From: Mesorhizobium sp. 65-26
GTDB lineage: Bacteria; Pseudomonadota; Alphaproteobacteria; Rhizobiales; Rhizobiaceae
Length of the DNA: 64,000 bases
Assembly: GCA_001899205.1 (NCBI GenBank)
Contig: MKVL01000042.1
Coordinates: 124,001 to 188,000 of the forward strand
Direction: 5' to 3'
Below, one piece after another: positions 1 through 8,253 of the stretch. The notes under the pieces were generated by a model. It was not told where the DNA came from. It did not search any database and worked only from the letters and a program-made list of their open reading frames with translations. A program made the translations under genes and the position numbers. The first letter of the stretch is position 1; each line of letters begins with the position of its first letter.

Positions 1-318
1 CTTATCGACCGGTTCGGTCCGTTGCCGGAGGAGGTCAAGCACCTGCTCAAGATCGTCTTCATCAAGGCGCTCTGCCGCAAGGCCAATGTCGAGAAGCTCG
101 ACGCCGGGCCGAAGGGTGTGGTCATCCACTTCCGCAAGAAGGAATTCCCGGAACCGGCGGGGCTGGTGAGATTCATCGGCGAACAGGGTTCGCTGGCCAA
201 GATCAGGCCCGACCACAGCATCGTCTTCATCCGTGAATGGCCAACACCCGAAAAGCGGCTGGCCGGCTCGGCGGTGGTGATGACGCAACTGGCCCGGCTG
301 GTGGAGAAAGCCGCCTAA
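1..318 (+). CDS. mfd: Transcription-repair coupling factor Mfd, C-terminal end (partial)
   Basis: The first 105 codons are open from base 1 and end at TAA, so this is the 3' end of a gene that starts outside the window. The residues match the C-terminal domain (D7, the UvrA-binding autoinhibitory region) of Mfd: an LIDRFGPLPEEV opening, then a basic strand-helix segment ending in a Leu/Ala-rich helix. Mfd removes RNA polymerase stalled at lesions and recruits UvrA. The helicase core is not visible, so the identity rests on this domain alone. Confidence 0.85.
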   Translation, partial: LIDRFGPLPEEVKHLLKIVFIKALCRKANVEKLDAGPKGVVIHFRKKEFPEPAGLVRFIGEQGSLAKIRPDHSIVFIREWPTPEKRLAGSAVVMTQLARLVEKAA

Positions 319-529
319 CGGCTTTGCCAGCCGCGCCAGGGCGGCACAAGCCGTTCGCCAGTGCTGAAATTCCCGGCTAGAATAGGAAATCGGCTTCGTG
401 TAAGGAGCCGCCACCTCCTGTTGGGGCGGAATGGCGGGCGAGGGCGCTCGACAGTTGTTTGAGGCAAGTCCGGATGGAGACCGTTGGGCGGTTTCCTGGA
501 CGTGCTCGGAAAGAGTTTTGGGTGCAACG

Positions 530-1903
530 ATGACGAAATGGTCGCCGAATTCGTGGAGAGCAAAGCCGATCAAGCAGGTTCCGGCCTATCCGGATGCCGC
601 CGCGCTCAAGAGCACCGAAGCCCAGCTCGCAACCTTTCCGCCCCTGGTTTTTGCCGGTGAGGCACGCAAGCTGAAGAAGCAGCTCGCGGCCGTTGCCGCC
701 GGCGAGGCGTTCCTGCTTCAGGGCGGCGATTGCGCCGAGAGCTTTGCCGAACACGGCGCCGACAACATCCGCGACTTCTTCCGCGTCTTCCTGCAGATGT
801 CCGTCGTGCTGACCTTCGCCGGCGCGCAGCCGGTGGTGAAGGTGGGCCGCGTCGCCGGCCAGTTCGCCAAGCCGCGTTCCTCCGATACGGAAACCAAGGG
901 CGGCGTCAGCCTGCCCAGCTATCGCGGCGACATCATCAACGGCATCGAATTCGATACCAAGTCGCGCGTGCCGGACCCGGCCCGGCAGGAGATGGCCTAT
1001 CGCCAGTCGGCGGCCACGCTCAACCTGCTGCGCGCCTTTGCCCAGGGCGGCTATGCCAGCCTTGAAAACGTGCACCGCTGGATGCTCGGCTTCGTGTCCG
1101 ACAGCCCGCAGGCGGAGAAGTACGAGTCGCTGGCCAAGCGCATCACCGAGACGATGGATTTCATGAAAGCCATCGGCATCACATCGGAGAGCAATTTCGC
1201 GCTGCGCGAGACCGATTTCTACACCAGCCACGAGGCGCTGCTGCTGGGCTACGAGGAAGCGCTGACGCGCGTCGACTCGACGTCCGGCGACTGGTACGCA
1301 ACCTCGGGCCACATGATCTGGATCGGCGATCGCACCCGCCAGCCCGACCATGCCCATGTCGAATACTGCCGCGGCATCAAGAACCCGCTCGGCCTGAAAT
1401 GCGGGCCGTCGCTGACGCCGGACGGTCTGCTTGAGCTGATCGACCTGCTGAACCCCGAGAACGAACCGGGCCGGCTGACACTGATCGCGCGCTTCGGTTC
1501 CGACAAGGTTGCGGAGCACCTGCCGAAGCTTGCGCGCGCCGTCCAGAAGGAAGGCCGCAGCGTGGTGTGGTCGTGCGATCCGATGCACGGCAATACCATC
1601 GAGGCCGCCGGCTACAAGACGCGGCCGTTCGACCGCATCCTCAAGGAGGTGCAGACCTTCTTCGAGGTGCACCGCGCCGAGGGCACGCATCCGGGCGGCA
1701 TCCATGTCGAGATGACGGGCAAGAACGTCACCGAATGCACCGGTGGCGCCCGCGCCATCACGGCCGAGGATCTGCAGGACCGCTACCACACCCATTGCGA
1801 TCCGCGTCTCAACGCCGACCAGGCGATCGAGCTCGCTTTCCTCGTTTCGGACCTGCTCAAGAAGAGCCATCCGGTGCAGCACAAGCAGGCTGTCAACGGC
1901 TGA
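530..1903 (+). CDS. aroG: Class II 3-deoxy-7-phosphoheptulonate (DAHP) synthase
   Basis: This 457-residue enzyme condenses phosphoenolpyruvate and erythrose 4-phosphate, the first step of the shikimate pathway. The plant-like class II type is shown by [40 protein letters not shown] and, near the end, [15 protein letters not shown]. The metal-binding Cys, His, Glu and Asp residues are present. The frame is open from base 431, but family proteins start near MTKWSP, so the ATG at 530 is chosen. It stands alone and is followed by a clear terminator. The symbol aroG is the usual one; some genomes use aroF or aroH. Confidence 0.93.
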   Translation: MTKWSPNSWRAKPIKQVPAYPDAAALKSTEAQLATFPPLVFAGEARKLKKQLAAVAAGEAFLLQGGDCAESFAEHGADNIRDFFRVFLQMSVVLTFAGAQPVVKVGRVAGQFAKPRSSDTETKGGVSLPSYRGDIINGIEFDTKSRVPDPARQEMAYRQSAATLNLLRAFAQGGYASLENVHRWMLGFVSDSPQAEKYESLAKRITETMDFMKAIGITSESNFALRETDFYTSHEALLLGYEEALTRVDSTSGDWYATSGHMIWIGDRTRQPDHAHVEYCRGIKNPLGLKCGPSLTPDGLLELIDLLNPENEPGRLTLIARFGSDKVAEHLPKLARAVQKEGRSVVWSCDPMHGNTIEAAGYKTRPFDRILKEVQTFFEVHRAEGTHPGGIHVEMTGKNVTECTGGARAITAEDLQDRYHTHCDPRLNADQAIELAFLVSDLLKKSHPVQHKQAVNG

Positions 1904-1923
1904 TCCCAGCCCCGGCCGCAAGA

Positions 1924-1957
1924 AAAAGGAGCGCTGGAGAAATCCGGCGCTCCTTTT
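1924..1957 (+). terminator. Rho-independent terminator after the DAHP synthase gene
   Basis: An 11-bp perfect stem (AAAAGGAGCGC at 1924-1934 with GCGCTCCTTTT at 1947-1957) closes a 12-base loop and ends in TTTTCGTTT. It is 20 bases past the aroG stop. The A-run on its left means it could also terminate the convergent gene on the minus strand. Confidence 0.85.
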
Positions 1958-1989
1958 CGTTTGGGCGGGTATCGGCGGCGTCGAGCCGC

Positions 1990-3060
1990 TCAGTCCTTCT
2001 TGTAAAGCAGCCAGTTCTTGCCGGCGCGGCCGGCCATGGTCGAATGCCGCGTGACGCGGTTGCGGCCGCTCACCTTTGAGCGATAGAGCGCGCGGTCGGC
2101 CTTGGTGTAGAGATCTTCCGGGCCGTCAGCCTCGGAGGCCATGCAGATGCCCATGGAAACCGTCACCGTGCCGTAATTCGCGCCGGTCTGGCTGCTGCTG
2201 AACGGCGTCTGCTCGATCAGCATGCGGATGCGTTCGGCAATCTCGTAGGTCGCGTCCTCGCTGGCGCCTTCGACGATCAGCGCGAACTCCTCGCCGCCGG
2301 TGCGGGCGACGAACATGCCGCCGCGAACGCTGCTCTGGAAGATGTCGGCGATGATCTGGATGATCTTGTCGCCGACGGGGTGGCCATATCGATCGTTGAT
2401 GTCCTTGAAACGGTCGATGTCGGCCAGGATCAGGGCGTTGAACAGGATACCCTTGTTCGAATTGTAGATCCGGGTGATTTCCTTGTCGAAGGCGCGCCGG
2501 TTCCAGATATGCGTCAGCGGATCGGTGTCCGCGAGGCGCTTGTATTCCTCGAGCTTCGTCTTGACGCTCTCGAGTTCCGCCGTCTTGTCGCTGAGCGTCG
2601 AGGCAACCTGCCGGCCGTGATCGATCGTCGAATTGGTCGCGGCGGACATGGCGCCGGCGATCTTCTGCAACAATTCCTGCGACAGCAGGCTGCGGGTCGC
2701 AAGGCCGCTTGAGGTCTCGTCGAGAATTCTGCCGTATTTCTCGATGTGGGTGCGCTCGCTTCTCAGGAGCGTGGCGATGTCCTCGAGTTCGCGCGCGATG
2801 ACGTCGCGGGCATGTTCGACGATCCCCGGGCCATGGTTCTGGGCAAAGAAGCGACGGCCGATACGGTCGAGGTCGTCCTGGGTCGGCCGGTTGCTCAGCG
2901 AAACCACGGCAAGGCTGAGCTCTCGATTGGTGCCGCTCAAAGCCTCGTAGAAGATCTCATAGTTGCGCGGCAGGCCGAGCACGCCGAGCTGGCGCATGGT
3001 TGCCACCACCGTGGCCGCTATGTCGGCGTGTCGTTCGGTCTGCATGGCCGCCGGCTGCAT
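1990..3060 (-). CDS. Diguanylate cyclase (GGDEF domain protein)
   Basis: This 356-residue protein has an N-terminal helical region of about 190 residues, unrelated to any sensor I recognise, followed by a C-terminal GGDEF domain that makes cyclic di-GMP from two GTP. The active-site loop reads RTGGEEF, a functional variant of GGDEF. The RxxD inhibitory site expected just upstream is replaced by RGGM, so product inhibition at that site is probably lost. The frame is open to 3186, but the ATG at 3060 fits better because a GGGAGAG purine stretch lies upstream. No membrane segment is obvious, so it is probably cytoplasmic. Confidence 0.85.
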   Translation of the reverse strand: MQPAAMQTERHADIAATVVATMRQLGVLGLPRNYEIFYEALSGTNRELSLAVVSLSNRPTQDDLDRIGRRFFAQNHGPGIVEHARDVIARELEDIATLLRSERTHIEKYGRILDETSSGLATRSLLSQELLQKIAGAMSAATNSTIDHGRQVASTLSDKTAELESVKTKLEEYKRLADTDPLTHIWNRRAFDKEITRIYNSNKGILFNALILADIDRFKDINDRYGHPVGDKIIQIIADIFQSSVRGGMFVARTGGEEFALIVEGASEDATYEIAERIRMLIEQTPFSSSQTGANYGTVTVSMGICMASEADGPEDLYTKADRALYRSKVSGRNRVTRHSTMAGRAGKNWLLYKKD

Positions 3061-3402
3061 GTTCGATCCACTCTCTCCCAGGGAGCCGTCGCCGATTTGC
3101 GTGTGCCATTTTCGTTGTCGGAAAGCCGTGTCTCTGCTTGTCCGTAACAGCGCGTCAGGAGAACGCGTCCCCACCGCGTCCTTCATTGCGCAACCATAAA
3201 TGCGAGTGGGCTAAAGTTTAATTAATTTCGCCTGACCGCGCTGGTTTCTCTACCTCAGGGTGTGGCCGCGTTCAGCGTGCTGTTGTAAGCGTCGGAGCCT
3301 CGATCCAGGACAGAGCGTCCGGGCAAGTTCAGGCATGGCGCGTTATTCCATCCCGTCAGCCGATGCATTATCCCATGCGGGGATTTCGAAAGGGACGTTG
3401 GT

Positions 3403-3762
3403 ATGCAGCGGTTGATCGATGCTTTCTTCAATTCGGTGCGGGCGTTTCGCAAACTGGCCGCCAGCGAGAAGGCCTTTCAGCAGGAACTGATGCTGCTGGC
3501 GCTGGCGCTGCCGGCGGGCTGGTTCGTTTCGACTTCCTGGAGCGGCTATGCGCTGTTGATCGGGGCCGTCCTGCTGCTGATCATCGTCGAGGTCCTGAAT
3601 ACCGGCATCGAGGCCGCCTGCGATGCGTTCAGCCGCGAGTTCAACGTCGACATCCAGCTTGCCAAGGACTGCGGTTCGCTGGCCGTGCTGATCTCCGTGG
3701 TCATCGTTGCAGGTGTCTGGGTGATCGCACTCATCCAGCGCGTCACCGGGCTTTCGGTCTGA
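3403..3762 (+). CDS. dgkA: Diacylglycerol kinase
   Basis: This 119-residue integral membrane enzyme phosphorylates diacylglycerol to phosphatidic acid, recycling lipid released during envelope glucan and lipid modification. It has three hydrophobic helices and the DgkA signature EVLNTGIEAACD, which carries the catalytic and metal-binding acidic residues between helices 2 and 3. Length matches the family (about 120). The ATG at 3403 has an AAAGGGA Shine-Dalgarno sequence. It stands alone between the diguanylate cyclase and the ATP-grasp cluster. Confidence 0.93.
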   Translation: MQRLIDAFFNSVRAFRKLAASEKAFQQELMLLALALPAGWFVSTSWSGYALLIGAVLLLIIVEVLNTGIEAACDAFSREFNVDIQLAKDCGSLAVLISVVIVAGVWVIALIQRVTGLSV

Positions 3763-3952
3763 CCAGACGCTCTTGCGCGCCGGATTGGTGAGACTCACCC
3801 GGCTCTTGAACCGAGGCATGCCCGCAGGCGAGGCAAAGCCTGATCGCGATCCCGTCCATGCTGCCTCAAACTTGGGCAATCGCGCATCTCCAGCCGCCTA
3901 AGGCACCGCAAATCACCGATTGCGCTTGATTTTCTCCAGCGAGGCCAGTGAA

Positions 3953-5389
3953 ATGGTCTTGCAGGGGAGTATGCGATTGGCAGCGTTCGACGAAATGCTT
4001 CCGGAAACCTCCGGATTGAGAAAGCCGTATTCGGCCTATGAACGCTGGCTCAAGGAGCAGGATCCCGCCCGACTTACCGAAAAGATGCAGGACGCCGAAC
4101 GGGTCTTCCGCAAGACCGGCATCACCTTTGCCGTCTATGGCGAGCAGGAAGCCTCGGAACGTCTCATTCCCTTCGACATCGTCCCGCGCATCATCTCGGG
4201 CCAGGAGTGGCGGCGGCTGACACAGGGCATCGAGCAGCGCGTCCAGGCGCTGAATGCCTTCCTCGACGACATCTATCATCGCCAGGAGATCCTGCGCGCC
4301 GGCCGACTGCCCAGGGAGATCATCGCCGCGAACGAGGCCTTCCTGCCCGAGATGATCGGGATCCGGCCTCCAGCGGGCGTCTATACGCATATCATCGGCG
4401 TCGACATCGTGCGCATCAGCGAGAACGAATTCTACGTTCTCGAGGACAATGCGCGCACCCCTTCGGGCGTCTCCTACATGCTGGAGAACCGCGAGACGAT
4501 GATGCAGCTCTTCCCGGAGCTGTTCCAGCAGATCAAGGTGCGTCCGGTCGAGAATTATCCGCAGCTCCTGCGGCAGTCGCTGGCGGCCGTGCGGCCGCAG
4601 GGCGTCAAGGGCGCGCCGACGATCGCCGTGCTGACGCCCGGCAGCTTCAACTCCGCCTATTTCGAACATGCCTTCCTCGCCGACCAGATGGGCGTGCAAT
4701 TGGTCGAGGGGCAGGACCTTCGCGTCGTCGACGGCCACGTCGCCATGCGCACCACCGAGGGCTACAAGCAGATCGACGTGCTCTATCGGCGCGTCGACGA
4801 CGCGTTTCTCGATCCGCTCAGCTTCAGGCCTGACTCCGTCCTTGGGGTGCCGGGCATCATGGACGTCTACCGGGCCGGTAACATCACCATCGCCAACGCG
4901 CCCGGCACCGGTATCGCCGACGACAAGGCGATCTATTCCTACATGCCCGAGATCGTCGAGTTCTACACCGGCCGCAAGGCGATCCTCGGCAACATCCCGA
5001 CCTGGCGCTGCTCGGAGCCGGACAGTCTCAAATATGTGCTGGAGCACATTCATGAGCTGGTGGTGAAGGAAGTGCACGGTTCCGGTGGCTATGGCATGCT
5101 GGTCGGGCCGGCGGCGACCAAGAAGGAATGCCAGGACTTCGCCAAGAAACTGCAGGCCAAGCCTTCGAATTACATTGCTCAGCCGACCCTCGCGCTCTCG
5201 ACCTGCCCGATCCTGACCGAGAAGGGCCTGTCGCCACGCCATGTGGACCTCAGGCCCTACGTGCTGGTCTCCGACCGCATCCAGATCGTTCCTGGCGGCT
5301 TGACGCGAGTGGCGCTGAAGGAGGGGTCGCTGGTCGTCAATTCCTCACAGGGCGGCGGCACCAAGGATACCTGGGTGCTGGACGACTAG
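3953..5389 (+). CDS. Circularly permuted ATP-grasp protein (DUF404/DUF407 family)
   Basis: This protein of about 478 residues belongs to the circularly permuted ATP-grasp family, predicted to form amide or peptide bonds by carboxylate-amine ligation with ATP. Typical segments seen are the FDEML start, GVDIVRISENEFYVLEDN, a GTGIADDKAIY stretch and KEVHGSGGYGMLVGP for nucleotide binding. It opens a one-direction cluster with alpha-E, transglutaminase-like and Anbu genes, which is the known neighbourhood of this family. The substrate is unknown. The ATG at 3953 has GAGG eight bases upstream; 3971 is another possible start, and an in-frame TTG lies at 3920. Confidence 0.88.
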   Translation: MVLQGSMRLAAFDEMLPETSGLRKPYSAYERWLKEQDPARLTEKMQDAERVFRKTGITFAVYGEQEASERLIPFDIVPRIISGQEWRRLTQGIEQRVQALNAFLDDIYHRQEILRAGRLPREIIAANEAFLPEMIGIRPPAGVYTHIIGVDIVRISENEFYVLEDNARTPSGVSYMLENRETMMQLFPELFQQIKVRPVENYPQLLRQSLAAVRPQGVKGAPTIAVLTPGSFNSAYFEHAFLADQMGVQLVEGQDLRVVDGHVAMRTTEGYKQIDVLYRRVDDAFLDPLSFRPDSVLGVPGIMDVYRAGNITIANAPGTGIADDKAIYSYMPEIVEFYTGRKAILGNIPTWRCSEPDSLKYVLEHIHELVVKEVHGSGGYGMLVGPAATKKECQDFAKKLQAKPSNYIAQPTLALSTCPILTEKGLSPRHVDLRPYVLVSDRIQIVPGGLTRVALKEGSLVVNSSQGGGTKDTWVLDD

Positions 5390-5429
5390 CAGATACGAAT
5401 GATCGGCAGAGAACAGAGGGGACACAACC

Positions 5430-5492
5430 ATGCCGTATCCGATCGAAACTCAACGAACCGCCATATTCTGCGCGTTGCCCGAACTTCACTAG
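5430..5492 (+). CDS. Possible 20-residue peptide ORF between the ATP-grasp and alpha-E genes
   Basis: A 20-codon frame starts with ATG at 5430 and ends with TAG at 5490-5492. It is preceded by AGAGGGGA with a seven-base gap, a better ribosome site than that of the alpha-E gene behind it. The peptide begins MPYPIETQ, contains one Cys, and ends in PELH. It fills most of the 118-base gap between two genes of a predicted peptide-ligase cluster. It could be a leader, a substrate peptide, a translational coupler or chance; nothing in it is recognised as a known family. Confidence 0.25.
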   Translation: MPYPIETQRTAIFCALPELH

Positions 5493-5507
5493 CCCAAGGC
5501 CTTTGAC

Positions 5508-6449
5508 ATGCTTCTCGGCCGCACCGCCAACGGGCTCTACTGGATGAACCGCTATATCGAGCGGGCGGAGAATATGGCGCGGCTGGTCGATGCCGGCTTG
5601 CGCATGGCGCTGACGCGCACGCAAAGCGCCTCCGAGGAATGGAACTCGGTGCTGCTGAGTGCCGGCTCCGATGTCGCCTTCACCCAGAAATACCAGGACT
5701 ATACGGCCGCGAACGTCGCCGATTTCCTGTTGCGTGACGTCTCCAATCCGTCGAGCACGATGGCGTCGATCGAGACGGCCCGCAACAATGCCCGCATGGT
5801 GCGTACGGCGTTGACGCGCGAGACCTGGGAGAGCATCAACGAAGCCTGGATGTCGTTGAAGCGGATGCTGGCCAGGCCGATCGACGAGCGCGACCTGCCG
5901 AACGTGCTCGACGCCATCAAGCGCGAGACGGCACTGATCCGCGGTTCCTTCTACGGCACGATGCTGCGCAATGAGATCTTCGATTTTTCGCAGATAGGCA
6001 CCTATGTCGAGCGCGCCGACAACACGGCGCGCATCCTGGATGTGAAATATTACGTGCTTCTGCCATCGATCTCATGGGTCGGCTCGACGCTCGACAACTA
6101 TCAGTGGGAATCGATCCTGCGGTCGGTCTCGGCGCATCGCTCCTACCGGTGGGTCTATGACGCCGACTACAAGCCGACGAACATAGCCGACTATCTGATC
6201 CTCAACGTACGCATGCCGCGCTCGCTGACCTTCTGCTATCGCTTCCTGATGGAACACCTGAAATTCCTCGCAGACGATTATGGCGAGCGGCATGCCTGCC
6301 ACGCGACGGCGGAACGGACGCAGGCTATGCTCAGGGCAGGTTCGATCAAGGATATATTCGACGCCGGGCTGCATGAATTCCTGGCCAATTTCATCCAGGA
6401 CAACACCAGGCTCGGTGACGAGATCGCGCAGGACTATAAGTTCTATTGA
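5508..6449 (+). CDS. Alpha-E domain protein (DUF403)
   Basis: This 313-residue, almost wholly helical protein starts MLLGRTANGLYWMNRYIERAEN, the hallmark of the alpha-E family. Repeated Tyr-X-Glu-Arg-Ala motifs (YIERAEN near the start and YVERADN near residue 168) are the conserved core. The biochemical role is unproven; it nearly always travels with a circularly permuted ATP-grasp protein and is thought to act with it. The ATG at 5508 has an AAGG stretch upstream. The transglutaminase-like gene follows after 58 bases. Confidence 0.9.
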   Translation: MLLGRTANGLYWMNRYIERAENMARLVDAGLRMALTRTQSASEEWNSVLLSAGSDVAFTQKYQDYTAANVADFLLRDVSNPSSTMASIETARNNARMVRTALTRETWESINEAWMSLKRMLARPIDERDLPNVLDAIKRETALIRGSFYGTMLRNEIFDFSQIGTYVERADNTARILDVKYYVLLPSISWVGSTLDNYQWESILRSVSAHRSYRWVYDADYKPTNIADYLILNVRMPRSLTFCYRFLMEHLKFLADDYGERHACHATAERTQAMLRAGSIKDIFDAGLHEFLANFIQDNTRLGDEIAQDYKFY

Positions 6450-6507
6450 GGGCCGATATGATGGAAGCCGGCTTTCAGAGGGGATTGCGCTCAAGGCGGA
6501 ACGTGAC

Positions 6508-7302
6508 ATGCGACTGAAGATCGCCCACCGGACCGAATACCGCTACGACGCGCCGGTGCCGTATCTGCTGCAGCGGCTGCGGCTGTTTCCGGCGAGCGGA
6601 CGGACGCAGACGGTGATGTCCTGGACGCTCGATGTCGAGGGCGCCCGCGAGGAAGTCCGCTTCGTCGATCATTTCGGCAACGACACCCGGCTGCTGAGCG
6701 TCGAGGGCGGGCCGGATTTCATCGCCGTCGAGGCGGCCGGCGAGGTGGTGACGCGCGACAATTCCGGCGTCTTCGGTCCGCATCAGGGTTTTACGCCGCT
6801 CTGGCTTTTCAGCCGAGGAACGGCGCTGACCGAGATCGGCGACGGGATACGCGACCTAGCCGCCGCCGCTGCCGGCGGCAGCGAGATCGAGCGGTTGCAC
6901 AAGCTCATGGGCGCGATCGGCGAGCGGGTCGCCTACAAGCCCGGGGCCACCAGCACCGTGACGACCGCGGAGGAGGCGTTGGCCCTCAAGACCGGCGTCT
7001 GCCAGGATCACAGCCACATCTTCGTCGCGGCGGCGCGCGCCATGGGATTTCCAGCCCGTTATATAAGTGGCTACCTGATGATGGACGCGGCCGTCGAACA
7101 GGCCGCCAGCCACGCGTGGGCGGAAGCGCATGTTCCCGGCCTGGGTTGGGTCGCCTTCGATCCGGCCAACGGCATTTCGCCGGACGAGCGCTATGTGAGG
7201 GTGGCGGCCGGCCGCGACTATCGCGATGCCATGCCGGTGTCTGGCATCCGGCTGGGCCAGTCGCAGGAACAACTCGCGGTTACCGTGACGGTGGAGCAAT
7301 AA
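6508..7302 (+). CDS. Transglutaminase-like cysteine protease family protein
   Basis: This 264-residue protein has an N-terminal beta domain (Bact_transglu_N; starts MRLKIAHRTEYRYD) and a papain-like transglutaminase core. The catalytic triad is visible as Cys in KTGVCQDHSH, His in ASHAWAEAHVPG and Asp in WVAFDPANG. Such enzymes usually hydrolyse peptides or amides rather than cross-link proteins. The ATG at 6508 follows AAGGCGGA at good spacing, and the frame upstream overlaps the alpha-E gene, so the longer start is rejected. In this cluster it may cleave the product of the ATP-grasp ligase (inference). Confidence 0.9.
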   Translation: MRLKIAHRTEYRYDAPVPYLLQRLRLFPASGRTQTVMSWTLDVEGAREEVRFVDHFGNDTRLLSVEGGPDFIAVEAAGEVVTRDNSGVFGPHQGFTPLWLFSRGTALTEIGDGIRDLAAAAAGGSEIERLHKLMGAIGERVAYKPGATSTVTTAEEALALKTGVCQDHSHIFVAAARAMGFPARYISGYLMMDAAVEQAASHAWAEAHVPGLGWVAFDPANGISPDERYVRVAAGRDYRDAMPVSGIRLGQSQEQLAVTVTVEQ

Positions 7303-7392
7303 TTCCTCCTCACGGCCGGCGCGGCGCCTCGTCGAGGGATATTTCCCGGGAAAACATTCCGATTTTTGGAGCCATGCGCTAGAAGGGCAGCC

Positions 7393-8124
7393 ATGACTTA
7401 TTGCGTTGGGCTGAAGATCGATCGCGGACTGGTGTTCATGTCGGACACCCGAACCAATGCGGGCATGGATTCGATATCGACGTTCCGCAAGATGCATGTA
7501 TGGGAGCAGCCGGGCGAACGCGTCATCGTGCTGATGTCGGCGGGAAATCTGGCGACGACGCAGGCCGTGGTGAGCCTTCTCGACGAACGCACCAAGGCTG
7601 TCTCCGATCGTCACACGACGTTGCTCGAGACGCCTTCCATGTACCAGACGGCGCGCATGGTCGGCGACACCGTCAAGGAAGTCATCGCCAACTCCTCACC
7701 GGTAGGCGAGAAGGCGGATTCCTATTTCAACGCGTCTTTCATCCTGGGCGGCCAGATCAAGGGCAGCGAGCCCCGGCTTTTCATGATCTATCCCGAGGGC
7801 AATTTCATCGAATCGACCGACGACACGCCCTTCTTTCAGATCGGCGAGACGAAGTATGGCAAGCCGATCATCATCAGAGCCTACGACCGCGCGATGAGTT
7901 TTGCCGAAACGGTGAAACTGCTGATGGTGTCCTTCGATTCGACGCTGAAATCCAACCTCTCGGTCGGGTTGCCGCTCGATCTGCTCTTCTACCAAAAGGA
8001 CGCCTTCAAGGTCGAGCTGAAGAAGCGGATCGGCCAGGATGATCCCTATTACCGCAGGATTTCCGAGGGATGGTCGGATGCGCTCAAGGCCGCCTTTGCC
8101 AGCCTGCCGGATTTTCCGGAGTAG
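7393..8124 (+). CDS. Anbu, proteasome-type peptidase (HslV/20S beta-like NTN hydrolase)
   Basis: This 243-residue protein matches Anbu, a bacterial proteasome relative that assembles into open rings. It begins M-TYCVGLKIDRGLVFMSDTRTNAG: removal of Met exposes the catalytic Thr1, and the following Asp and Lys-like positions fit the NTN-hydrolase fold. The GNLATTQAVVS segment is also typical. The ATG at 7393 with AGAAGGG upstream is chosen over an earlier one at 7366. No unfoldase partner lies beside it. The ATP-grasp, alpha-E and transglutaminase genes upstream are its known genomic partners, so a shared pathway is inferred. Confidence 0.9.
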   Translation: MTYCVGLKIDRGLVFMSDTRTNAGMDSISTFRKMHVWEQPGERVIVLMSAGNLATTQAVVSLLDERTKAVSDRHTTLLETPSMYQTARMVGDTVKEVIANSSPVGEKADSYFNASFILGGQIKGSEPRLFMIYPEGNFIESTDDTPFFQIGETKYGKPIIIRAYDRAMSFAETVKLLMVSFDSTLKSNLSVGLPLDLLFYQKDAFKVELKKRIGQDDPYYRRISEGWSDALKAAFASLPDFPE

Positions 8125-8253
8125 CAGTTCGACAGGCGTGGTCGGCTGGCGCACTCTCGCGATACGCCAGTGTTGCCGAAATCTATTTCACATGTTAAAT
8201 AAAATCGCCTGGGATGCCGGATCCGGCAATGTCGGCGAAGCGGGAGGAACGCG

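Noticed and set aside
377-1921. A 514-codon open frame on the minus strand across the DAHP synthase gene.
   Set aside because: It is the mirror of a high-GC coding strand: Leu/Arg/Ala/Gly-rich with no motif, and fully antisense to a strong class II DAHP synthase match.
3866-5242. A 458-codon open frame on the minus strand opposite the ATP-grasp gene.
   Set aside because: Composition is typical of antisense of a GC-rich gene and it has no recognisable domain.
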